DNA of 63,638 bases from Phycisphaerales bacterium (GTDB lineage Bacteria; Planctomycetota; Phycisphaerae; Phycisphaerales; UBA1924): positions 1 to 63,638 of the forward strand of contig JAFIFZ010000050.1 in the NCBI GenBank assembly GCA_020831775.1, in the 5' to 3' direction. Numbering within the stretch: position 1 is the first letter of the stretch; every line of letters starts with the position of its first letter. Positions 1 to 8,818 of the stretch are shown piece after piece. The notes below the pieces were generated by a model that was not told the origin of the DNA, did not search any database, and saw nothing but the letters and a program-made list of their open reading frames with translations. The translations under genes were made by a program, and so were the position numbers.

Positions 1-52
1 TTAGTTCGGGGCGTTACCGTTCTTTTAAGTTCAACAAAATTTTTTCACTCAG

Positions 53-79
53 GCGGCCGTTTATGCGGGGCCGCGTTTT
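53..79 (+). terminator. possible terminator of an upstream gene
   Basis: A 6-bp stem (GCGGCC at 53-58 with GGCCGC at 69-74) is followed by GTTTT. It would end a plus-strand gene lying left of the window. The loop is 10 nt and the T tract is short, so this is weak. Confidence 0.3.
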
Positions 80-306
80 CATTTGCCGCCAGAGAGCACA
101 TGACGAGCGACCAAAACCCGGATCTTCGAATATCGGCCTGCTTGTGTTAGTGTTACAACAAGCAATCAGATTTCTGTCAGACACCCTTGTGCCGCCGGCC
201 AGAGCGTGCTAAAACCTCATCCTGGAACACGGTGCGCAGGACCGCTGAAGTCACGTGGCCTGAACGGCAGGTGCCGGCCGCACCTAACGAGAAGAGAGAA
301 GATCGC
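80..306. other. leader region with no gene seen
   Basis: This relatively AT-rich stretch precedes the first gene. It contains an imperfect inverted repeat around 131-152 (CTTGT ... ACAACAAG) that could be an operator, but I see no convincing promoter pair and no coding sequence. Confidence 0.3.
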
Positions 307-1068
307 ATGCACGGGAAATTCGTTCTTGCTTCGTTCGGACTGGTGTTCTCCGCCGCCACCGCAGCTTCGGCCGGTCAGGTCTGGATCAACTCCGACGACA
401 TCACCGGCGTCACGGTGAACCAGACCGTCGCCGCCCAGAAGTACCGACTCTCCAACAACAACTGGGACATGTCGCTAGCCAACCAGTCCTCGACCGCGAA
501 CAGCGCCGACTTCATCCAGGCGAACTTGGGCAACAACGCTCAGCTCAGCGGCCGCAGCTACAGCTTTATTGTCGAGCACGTCGCCGGCCAAGGCTTCGCC
601 TTCTTCATGGCCGACATGACCGGGTCCACGATCCTTTCGTGGGGCGCCGGCCTCGCTTTCTTGGGCGGCACCAACGCCGCCGACCTCAACAGCGTGCTGC
701 CGAACCGTTCCTTCAACAGCATCGAGCTGGAAGCCTGGGTGAGGCGCGACAACGCGTCCATGTCGTTCAGCGATCTTCAGTTCTTTGCACCTGATCTGGA
801 TGTCGACGGCTCGTTCTTCGCAGGTGTCGCCGAGAACGGTGACGGGCCGATCACCCAGCGGATCGTCTCGGATGCCGATCTCTCGCTGTTCGATTGGAGC
901 CTGACCGGAACCCTCGTCGGTGCCCGCGACTCCAGCGCCGCAGGCGATGAAACCGTCCGTTTTGAGATCCGTCAGCAGAACATCGACTTCGTCGTCATCC
1001 CCCTGCCCACCGGCGCCGGCCTCGCCGGCCTCGGCCTTGGGCTGGTTGCCCTGCGTCGCAGGCGCTGA
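307..1068 (+). CDS. exported protein with PEP-CTERM-like sorting tail
   Basis: This 253-residue exported protein has no enzyme domain that I recognise. The ATG at 307 is preferred over an upstream in-frame start because it follows a purine-rich AGAGAGAAG ribosome site and opens directly into a signal peptide of about 20 residues ending in Ala-Ser-Ala. The C-terminus reads IPLPTGAGLAGLGLGLVAL and then four arginines and stop: a V/I-P-x-P motif, one hydrophobic helix and a basic end, the layout of PEP-CTERM exosortase substrates. The body is polar and beta-rich with no cysteine cluster. A terminator follows directly. It is likely surface-attached or secreted after C-terminal processing. Coding is certain; the function is unknown. 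Confidence 0.85.
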   Translation: MHGKFVLASFGLVFSAATAASAGQVWINSDDITGVTVNQTVAAQKYRLSNNNWDMSLANQSSTANSADFIQANLGNNAQLSGRSYSFIVEHVAGQGFAFFMADMTGSTILSWGAGLAFLGGTNAADLNSVLPNRSFNSIELEAWVRRDNASMSFSDLQFFAPDLDVDGSFFAGVAENGDGPITQRIVSDADLSLFDWSLTGTLVGARDSSAAGDETVRFEIRQQNIDFVVIPLPTGAGLAGLGLGLVALRRRR

Positions 1069-1099
1069 CGCAGTGGCTCGCTAGATTCCACACACGCGA

Positions 1100-1128
1100 C
1101 GCGGCGGGGCTTTCCCCGCCGCGTTTTT
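1100..1128 (+). terminator. rho-independent terminator
   Basis: A perfect 10-bp GC stem (CGCGGCGGGG, loop CTTT, CCCCGCCGCG) is followed by TTTTT. It lies 32 nt past the stop at 1068. Confidence 0.9.
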
Positions 1129-1157
1129 CATGCGCCGGCCGCAAGGAGCGGCCCGCC

Positions 1158-1184
1158 CAAAGAAACAGCCCCCTGACGGGGGCT
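1158..1184 (-). terminator. rho-independent terminator, minus strand
   Basis: A 7-bp stem (AGCCCCC/GGGGGCT, 4-nt loop) is followed on the minus strand by GTTTCTTT. It ends the gene whose stop is at 1217, so the two convergent genes each have their own terminator. Confidence 0.75.
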
Positions 1185-1216
1185 GGGATTGCTCTCAAGA
1201 ATTCGGCGTTGAACGA

Positions 1217-2014
1217 TCAGGCCCTGCGACGCCTGCCCGCGGCGACGAGGCCGAGACCGGCCAGCCCCATCGCGGCGGGGCCGGGCAGTGGGATGACGGC
1301 GAACATGTTGCCTTCGAGAATGTGATCCTCCACGCCATCGGTCACCCAGCCGCCCCACCACATGGTCAGGCCGCTGTCGATGTTGTTGGGGGCGCCCTGT
1401 GTGTCCTGGCCCCAGAACGCGTTCTGCGGATCGAACTCGATGGTGACCGAGAAACGCAGCGATTCGAGCACCGACTGATCGGTGTCGAGCGCGAGGCCGC
1501 CGTTGTCTGGCGTGAAGTACGGGAAGAGCGATGTGTTGTAGTCGAGGTAGCCCGAGCCGCTGGGATCGGAGTTCTGGAACCATCCGATGTCGTCCGGCCC
1601 GGCGTCGTGGAATCCGGTGCTCCAGCCGTCGGGGGCGGAGACGCTGACCCAACTGTGCGGCTTGTAGTCCTCGCCCCAGTTGATGCCGCGACCATCGAGC
1701 CCCCAGAGGTTGAACGAGGTCAGCTCGCCGCCGCCAGAAACCAGGCTGTTCCAGCGGCTGTTGAATGTGGCGTGCTCGCTCGCGACATAGGTGCGGGCGG
1801 CCTGCGCGCTGTTGGGGTTCGAGCCGTCGCGGAGCAGACGGGCGCCGTTGAACAGCCCGTTATCGGCCGCAGATGTGCCGTCTGCGCCGTTGGCGAACTG
1901 GTTGTTGATCAGGTCCGCCGCCGTAAAGTAATAGGTCTGCTGAACGGTGCTTGCGCCCGCAGCCGCGGCGATCCCGGCCGCGGCGGCAAACGCGATGACA
2001 GTGCTCTTTCTCAT
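1217..2014 (-). CDS. exported protein with PEP-CTERM-like sorting tail
   Basis: This is a 265-residue exported protein of unknown function. An AGGAG site lies 7-8 nt before the ATG, followed by an Ala-rich signal peptide with a likely cleavage after GASA. The body is rich in Asn, Gly, Trp and aromatic residues, as in secreted beta-sandwich proteins, and contains a conspicuous W-G-G-W stretch near residue 233. The tail is VIPLPGPAAMGLAGLGLVAA plus a run of arginines, a planctomycete variant of the PEP-CTERM signal with Pro-Leu-Pro in place of Pro-Glu-Pro. It is presumably processed by an exosortase such as the one at 28683. Identity beyond that is unknown. Confidence 0.85.
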   Translation of the reverse strand: MRKSTVIAFAAAAGIAAAAGASTVQQTYYFTAADLINNQFANGADGTSAADNGLFNGARLLRDGSNPNSAQAARTYVASEHATFNSRWNSLVSGGGELTSFNLWGLDGRGINWGEDYKPHSWVSVSAPDGWSTGFHDAGPDDIGWFQNSDPSGSGYLDYNTSLFPYFTPDNGGLALDTDQSVLESLRFSVTIEFDPQNAFWGQDTQGAPNNIDSGLTMWWGGWVTDGVEDHILEGNMFAVIPLPGPAAMGLAGLGLVAAGRRRRA

Positions 2015-2266
2015 CTTCTACTCCTGCATCAATGACCAAATCTGTGCGATGCGTCTCGTCCGGTGAACGGGTTCCGGAACGCAGAACGAGCATACCGCGC
2101 CGATACGCAGTCGACAAGCAAACAGTGGTCCGACTTGTCTGATATTGCTCGTTGCGAGGCTGACACCGCCCGCTCAAACCCGATAAGACAGATTGTGCGA
2201 ACAGGGTTCTGTGGCTCACGATCTGTTGACTCTTTGTAGAAGCGAACACAGATTTTGTGACTATGT
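2015..2266. other. intergenic region upstream of the PEP-CTERM-like gene at 2014
   Basis: Together with the terminator to its right this is a 313-bp gene-free stretch. It is less GC-rich than its surroundings and holds a candidate minus-strand promoter (2089-2117). I see no small ORF with a ribosome site, no tRNA and no repeat. Confidence 0.5.
2089..2117 (-). promoter_or_regulatory. candidate sigma-70-type promoter
   Basis: On the minus strand TTGTCG (4/6 to the -35 consensus), a 17-nt spacer and TATGCT (4/6 to the -10) lie about 75 nt before the ATG at 2014. The spacing is ideal but both boxes are imperfect. Confidence 0.35.
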
Positions 2267-2300
2267 AAAAAATAGCATCCCCGAAATCTCGGGAGATGCT
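2267..2300 (-). terminator. rho-independent terminator, minus strand
   Basis: On the minus strand AGCATC(T)CCCGA pairs with TCGGGGATGCT (11 bp with one bulged T, loop GATT) and is followed by ATTTTTTAC. It ends the gene whose stop is at 2328. Confidence 0.85.
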
Positions 2301-2327
2301 CGAACTTCGTGCACATCGATGTCGCGT

Positions 2328-2951
2328 TCAGGCTCTGCGGCGCCTGACCGCGCAGCAAATGCCCAGCCCCGCCATCGCCATCCCCGCCGGGCCGGGCAGG
2401 GGGATCGCGTGGATCACGAGGTTGATCTCGGCGGTCGCGCCCTGCGAATCGTCGACCCAGATCCATGTGCTGACGGACGATCCGTCCAGCAGCGTGCCGA
2501 CGAGTCTGTAGCGGAGGTAGTCGAATTGGCGAACAAACGGCTGCAGTTCGAGGTCCGCCATGCCGTAGACATCGACCCTGCTGCCGCCGTTGACATACAG
2601 CCAATCGAGCGTGCCGCCCCGGATTTCGACCGTGCTTGAGTTGTTGGCGTACAACTGATCGGTGTGCCCGCCGAGCATCTCAAGAGCGGCCTGGTGCCAT
2701 GTGTCGATTCTCTTGATGAACCCGCCGTGAAAGTGTGTTTTGCTCTGGTTTGCGGCGTCGAGCCGGAGCGTCACATTCGCGGGCTCGTGTACATGCAGTG
2801 TCGTGGCGTTCCTGAGATTCACCAGCGAGATCGTGCTATCGAAATAGTGCACGCCGTTGTCGCTGAGCGTGATGGTATCCGCCCCCACAGGCGCACCGAT
2901 ACCGGCGAGCGCGGCGACGGCCGCGCAGGAAACAACATTGAAATTCTTCAC
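2328..2951 (-). CDS. exported protein with repetitive beta-type body and PEP-CTERM-like tail
   Basis: This 207-residue exported protein starts at the GTG at 2951, chosen because GGAG stands 8 nt upstream; an ATG-started extension to 2996 has no such site. A signal peptide ends near APVGA. Residues ~40-150 look like short beta-strand repeats of the type found in right-handed beta-helices (for example TVEIRGGTLDWLYVNGGSRV). The C-terminus carries AIPLPGPAGMAMAGLGI, two cysteines and four arginines, a PEP-CTERM-like tail. The Cys-Cys pair inside the hydrophobic helix is unusual compared with the other three tails here. It may be a surface adhesin-like or structural protein; no enzyme signature is visible. 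Confidence 0.75.
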   Translation of the reverse strand: MKNFNVVSCAAVAALAGIGAPVGADTITLSDNGVHYFDSTISLVNLRNATTLHVHEPANVTLRLDAANQSKTHFHGGFIKRIDTWHQAALEMLGGHTDQLYANNSSTVEIRGGTLDWLYVNGGSRVDVYGMADLELQPFVRQFDYLRYRLVGTLLDGSSVSTWIWVDDSQGATAEINLVIHAIPLPGPAGMAMAGLGICCAVRRRRA

Positions 2952-3140
2952 TTTCTTAACTCCGAATTGCTTCTCGCACCCTGAGGCGCTCGTCACCTTG
3001 CGCAGCGGCCCGGCGAGTACTCATCCCGCCGAGAAAGCCGCTGCGGCGACAGAACTCTAATACAACCCGACCCGACACGCAACGCCAAAGACACAATTTT
3101 GTACCTTATCGGAAATCCCGCGTTTATTGGCCCGATCGGC

Positions 3141-4088
3141 TCACCTGCGACGGCGGCAGCCAAGAGACAGGCCCAGGCCGAGCACCGCGACCGCCCCGGG
3201 AGCGGGCACCACAGCGACGACTCCGGGCCCGGAGATCAGCGAGTTGAATTCAAGGTCCTGCGTAAACCGGCTCCACTGCGAGACGACGAAGTGGTAGGTC
3301 TCGCCCTCGTGGAGCAGGGCGTCGATTCGTGACTCGCCGCGCGGGTTGCCGTCGGCGCCGTTGCCGTTGGCGAGCGAGTAATCGAGCAGGTTCAACAGTG
3401 GCTGCGAGGCGTCGAAGCTTCCCTGGTAAAGAAAGGTCGGCACATCCAGCCCGGGGATGATCGTCTCGAAGTCGTACCGCCCCGAGGCCGAGACGGTGAA
3501 CTCCAGCACGCTGTGGTTCACCGGGCCGAGGCCGGAGACGCCGTCGATGAAGAACGGGCGGCTCCACGAGTCTCCCGCCGCAGTATTGCCGCTGAACGAA
3601 TGCGTCTGCGTCGGGACGGTCGTGGTCAGGTGGTATTGCACATCGCGGAGGCCTGAGATCCACGGGCCGTTGAAGGGGTTGTCGAAGTTGAAGGTGTAGT
3701 CGCCGACGCCGCTGGCGTTGGTGAAACCCGCGGGCGAGGCGTCCTGGAAGGGGAAGTCGACGAAGCTGACATCTCCTCCGACACGCCCCCAGTTCATGCT
3801 CTGGCCCCCCGGGGCAACGACACTGACGCGGACATCGGTCGACCACGGGGCGGTGCCGTTGGCGGTGTCGGCGTTGACGGCGGTCCACCGGGCGGTCAGG
3901 CCGACCCCGGTGATCTGCACGCCGGGTGCGTTGAAGCTGACGGCCTGCGAGCCGCCCGAGGCGGGGAGGTTGATGTCAGGCCCAGCGACCGTCGCGACAA
4001 GCAACTGCGAACCGGAGGCATGGGCGGGGGCTGAAACAGTAACGGCAAGCGCGGCGGTCGCCAAAACGATCGGTCGGGTCAGGGGCAT
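3141..4088 (-). CDS. exported protein with PEP-CTERM-like tail, possible DVUA0089-type repeat
   Basis: This is a 315-residue exported protein. Its signal peptide ends near PAHASG. The first half resembles a beta-sandwich of the proprotein-convertase P-domain kind ([10 protein letters not shown] near residue 130). The second half ([11 protein letters not shown], later E-G-E-T-Y-H-F-V-V) resembles the repeat of DVUA0089-family secreted proteins. The end is [19 protein letters not shown] and then four arginines, with Pro-Ala-Pro instead of Pro-Leu-Pro. A GAGAGA purine tract precedes the ATG. The domain calls are from memory of the families and are tentative; the export and sorting features are clear. 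Confidence 0.8.
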   Translation of the reverse strand: MPLTRPIVLATAALAVTVSAPAHASGSQLLVATVAGPDINLPASGGSQAVSFNAPGVQITGVGLTARWTAVNADTANGTAPWSTDVRVSVVAPGGQSMNWGRVGGDVSFVDFPFQDASPAGFTNASGVGDYTFNFDNPFNGPWISGLRDVQYHLTTTVPTQTHSFSGNTAAGDSWSRPFFIDGVSGLGPVNHSVLEFTVSASGRYDFETIIPGLDVPTFLYQGSFDASQPLLNLLDYSLANGNGADGNPRGESRIDALLHEGETYHFVVSQWSRFTQDLEFNSLISGPGVVAVVPAPGAVAVLGLGLSLGCRRRR

Positions 4089-4337
4089 GATCTCTCTCGT
4101 TTCTCTCAGAGGCAGGGCCGTGCAGGCAAGGCCGGCCCGTCGAACCGGGGCGGAGCCCGGCGGTCCTGCCGAGGCGCGCTCCGCATACCCGATAGCATAT
4201 CGCCCGATCGACGCCTCCCGAAAGGTCCGGAAGATGGAAGCGGGCCCACGCCCCCACTACCGTTGGCTCCGGGAAGACTGGGCCGGCTCGGCGGCGGGTT
4301 CCCGGACGCACAGGCACTCGCAGGCGGAGAAACAGCC

Positions 4338-5375
<1,038 letters not shown>

Positions 5376-5385
5376 AGCGCCCCGC

Positions 5386-5619
5386 TCAACCAGCGAGCCC
5401 GCCCAACTGCTTGAGCACAATCGAAGCCCGGGCGTCTTCGTCAGCCCCCGGGTCGATCGCGGCGCGGTAGTGCTCTGCGCAGAACGCACAGGCGACGACG
5501 GCACCGGGCTCTCCCTCTAGACAAATCCGGATCGGCAGCATCATGCCGCAGCCGACGCAGGCCATCCCGTAATCCGCCGGCTGCTCGTCATCCGGTCCGG
5601 ACGGTTGCGTTGTCGCCAT
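5386..5619 (-). CDS. small zinc-ribbon protein
   Basis: This is a 77-residue cytoplasmic protein of unknown function. Two Cys-x2-Cys pairs (C-V-G-C and C-A-F-C, about 20 residues apart) should bind one zinc ion. A GGGAG ribosome site lies about 8 nt before the ATG at 5619, which supports an independent gene. The reading frame happens to be open far upstream into the amylase because of the frameshift there, so automatic callers may fuse the two; the ribosome site and the complete zinc-ribbon module argue against that. No operon partner is evident. Confidence 0.7.
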   Translation of the reverse strand: MATTQPSGPDDEQPADYGMACVGCGMMLPIRICLEGEPGAVVACAFCAEHYRAAIDPGADEDARASIVLKQLGGLAG

Positions 5620-5747
5620 GAATCGGGCTCCCTCTCCTTGCTCCGTGGAGCATAGGGAGAAAGCCACTGTGGCGTATCCGGAATCCACAAACTTGTGGAA
5701 TGCCCTCTCAGTACGCGACCAAAGTCCTTCTCGATCCCCCGCCCGGC

Positions 5748-8478
5748 TCACGGACAGCCCGCGGCGAACTCCGCAAGGAACGCGAAGAAGTCGTCCGCAT
5801 CGATCACCCCGTCGTTGTTGAAGTCTGCGCGGCTGTCGCCCGCCGCGAACAGGCTCAGGAAGAGAAAGAAGTCGTCCGCCGCGCCCCCCCCGCCGGGGCG
5901 GGTGCTGGGCGCCCCGGCACTTGTTCACGAAGACCTGAAAGTCCGTTGCCGAGGCGTTGCCGCTGGGCTCGAAGGCGACGAGCGTGAGCCGCCTCGGCCC
6001 GTGCGGGCCCGTGACCACGCTGAACTCCCAGTCGAAGCGGTCCCGCCGGGTCGCCAGGTTGGTGAGGTTGGAGGCGGCGATCGGGTCGGCGCCGGCCGCC
6101 AGGTCCCAGAGCACGTGCACGCGTTCGGCGGTCCGGTCGAGCGCCCGCACACGGATCGGCTCGACTTGCTGGGTCAGGTCCTCGCCCTCGCGGAGGTAGG
6201 CCACTTCCGGACCGGAGCGATCGACATAAATCACCTTCCGCCACTCGTTGAAGACCGGAGCCGCGCCCGGCCGCCGGTTCCGGAAGGCGACGACCGAGAT
6301 GTAGTGGTACCCCTCGTCGAGCCTCGTCGCGTCGATGGTCTGCTCGTACAGGCCCTCGGGGCCGCCCGTTGAGAACAGCGGCTGGTTGGTCGTGAGGAAG
6401 TTTTCATAGCCCGGCGTGCCGAAGTCGAACCACGGGAAATCGACCTGCCCGTTGTTATTCCAGTCCTCGAAGCCCTGGTTGATCCGGAAGGCGGCCCCGC
6501 TGTCGGTGTTCGGATCCTGCGGGTCGGTCTGGCTGGTGCGCAGGCGGATCGTGAATGTGTCGGAGGTGACCACCGGCACCTCGGCCAGACGACGCCGACC
6601 GGCGGGGAGCGAGGGACTGTCGGCGGGGATCACGCCATCCGCCGGTTCGATCTCGACCACGCCCGTGGGCAGCGCCGGGGCGTAGATGACATACCCCTGC
6701 CCGTGCTCTGCGGCGCCGGTGCGGTTCCGCGGCACACGGATCGTCACCTGCCCCCCAGCCCCGACCGTCACGACGCTGAAAATCTGGTTGGTCGGATCGA
6801 CGACCGGATCGCCAGCGGTCCCCGAGATCTCGTGCAGGCGTGTGCCCGGCGCAAAGCTCGTGTTCACGGTCCGCGTATCGAAGCCGGTGTCGAAGCGGTC
6901 GTTGACGCCGACGAGCGCCTGCCCGTCGCGCCCGCCCGAGATGTTGTTGGGGCTGGATCGCTCGAACACGATCACATCGCTGTCGCGCTGCAGGGGCATG
7001 TACTGCCCCCGCGCGACCGTGTTTCTCGCCCGCACGAGACGGGTCATGCGATCGTCGAGCGCCCCCGCACGCTCGTCGAAGCCCAACGCGATCGGCGTCC
7101 CCTCGCGCGGGAAGAAGCCGAAGCTCCGCTGCACCGCGCGGGCGTTGTAGTACACGATCGTGTGCCCAGGACGCATCAGCGTGTAGGCATGGGCGAACAG
7201 GCCCATCTGCCGGTCGGTGGGGAGCGGGGGCATCGAGCCGCCATCGCCCACCGATCCGTTGTCGTGGCTGAAGACATGGTTGACGCCGACCGAGCCGTTG
7301 ATGAGCCCGTCGTCGACGAGGTCGATGTGCCCGCCCCCCGCGTTCTCCAGCGAGACCCAGTCGCCGAACCCTCCCGCGTTGATGAGCTCGCGCAGGCGTG
7401 CGGCGCCGTTGAGGTCCAGCGCGTCGCGGTTGCCGAAGCCGTCGTTCTTGCGCACGAAGTTGTTGAAGACGAACGAGTTGTCCGCCACGCTCTCGCCGAA
7501 TGAGAAAGGCGTCGCGGTCCGCCCGTCGGGCGTCGTCCAGCGGTTGCGCATCACGCCGTCGAAGTACTGGTCCCAGAAGAACGGGTAGGTGTGCTTCACC
7601 GCGTCGAGCCGGAAGCCGTCGACACCCTGCACCTCGAGCATCCACTGCGTCCAGCGCATCAGCACGCCCGTCGCGTTCTCCATGAAGGGCACGCCGTCCT
7701 CGGGGTTCTCGGTGTAGGGGTAAAAGGTCAGCGTCACGCTGCCGGCGCGCGAGGTCGGGGGCACCACCACTGTCTGGCCCGGTTGCGTGCGATCCGGGTA
7801 GAACCTGACATTCGCCGGGTCGGGCCGGTTGTGCACCGTGCCGGCGGGGATGTTGTCGGGGTTGCCCGGCTCGATGGGGTGGCGGATGAACTGGTGGTTG
7901 GTCGTCTGGTCGATGTCCACGAGCGCGACGAGGTCGCCTCTGAACAGGTCGTACCGCGGACCGCCGGGATCCTCCGACTGCAGGTACCCGCCGGGCACGC
8001 CGGCGTGAAAGTCGCCCCACGGATCGGTCGGGAACTTCTGCCGCAGCGGGCTCTGCGGGTCCATCCAGAAGCCGGGCCAGCCGCCCCGCTGCTGGAAGGT
8101 TGCCGAGGTCTCTCTGAACGAATTGTGGTTCAGGATCGAATCGACATACACGCGCCCGTTGGCCTGCTGCAATTCGTCGACGACGGCGCGGAAACTCTGC
8201 TCGGTGCCGTAGAGCGTCGGCGACCCGGGGCGCCCGAGGTCGAAGCGGTCGAACACGTCGTAACCGACGGACTGCTGCGAGGCCGCCTTGCTGACCGGGG
8301 GCAGCCAGACCGACCCGTACCCGGCGAGAAAGAAGTCCGGGACGCGCCGCTCCATGTCGGTCCACTGCTGCTCGTACCACTGGAGCATCACCGGGGGCTC
8401 GGCGGGCTGGGCCCACGCGACGCCGGCGATGCAGACAAGCAGCGAAATAGCCGCGACGGGCCTGCCGGTCCGGGACAT
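5748..8478 (-). CDS. secreted GH13 alpha-amylase with C-terminal dockerin-like tail, apparent frameshift
   Basis: This is a secreted glycoside hydrolase family 13 enzyme acting on alpha-1,4-glucans. GGAGG lies 8 nt before the ATG at 8478, followed by a signal peptide ending AWAQP. The GH13 regions are intact: D-S-I-L-N-H (region I), GFRLDAVKH (nucleophile Asp292), F-G-E-S (acid Glu329) and F-S-H-D-N-G (Asp406). A beta-rich C-terminal half follows. Near 5884-5891 a run of eight C breaks the frame. Deleting one base restores an end with two calcium-loop repeats (D-F-N-N-D-G-V-I-D-A-D-D) and a terminal Gly-Cys-Pro, about 909 residues in all, as in planctomycete GC-type dockerin proteins. Either a sequencing slip or a true frameshift is possible. 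It is divergent from the GH31 gene. Confidence 0.85.
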
Positions 8479-8818
8479 ACCACAAACCTCCAACCGCATG
8501 CCGTGATCCGCTGCCCGGGCTCCCTCACCCGTGACGGGCGGCTGGGCCGCCGGATCCGATGCACCTCGCAAGATACCACACACACGCGTCGAGCCGAACG
8601 CGGATCGTCCCAGCCCAAGCAGAATCGCGCGTAAACGCCCCGAGTCAGGCACGGCGGGGAACGCCCGCCGTCCGAAAAGCACCTAGGTCGATCACGCCGC
8701 TCGTTTCGCACCCCGCCCCGAACGGTTGCCCGTGGCGCTTGAGCGCACGGGCGCAACCCGCCATACTCACCGGGTTCCCCGCGCCGGCGCCCGGCCCGGG
8801 CCAGAATCGGAGTTTGCG
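8479..8818. other. divergent intergenic region between amylase and alpha-glucosidase
   Basis: This 340-bp gene-free region must carry the promoters of both starch-degrading genes. A candidate plus-strand promoter is listed separately. No clear sugar-operator palindrome was seen, so shared control is a guess from the arrangement alone. Confidence 0.5.
8739..8767 (+). promoter_or_regulatory. candidate promoter of the GH31 gene
   Basis: TTGAGC (4/6), a 17-nt spacer and CATACT (4/6) would give a leader of about 45 nt before the ATG at 8819, which has its own GGAG. The spacing is ideal and the boxes are moderate. Confidence 0.35.

Noticed and set aside
5386-8682. A single 1098-codon minus-strand frame joining amylase and a zinc-ribbon protein
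   Set aside because: The part between them (about 5620-5885) has no amylase-like or natural composition in this frame, while a one-base shift gives a perfect dockerin-like end. The zinc-ribbon part has its own ribosome site and ATG. It is treated as two genes.
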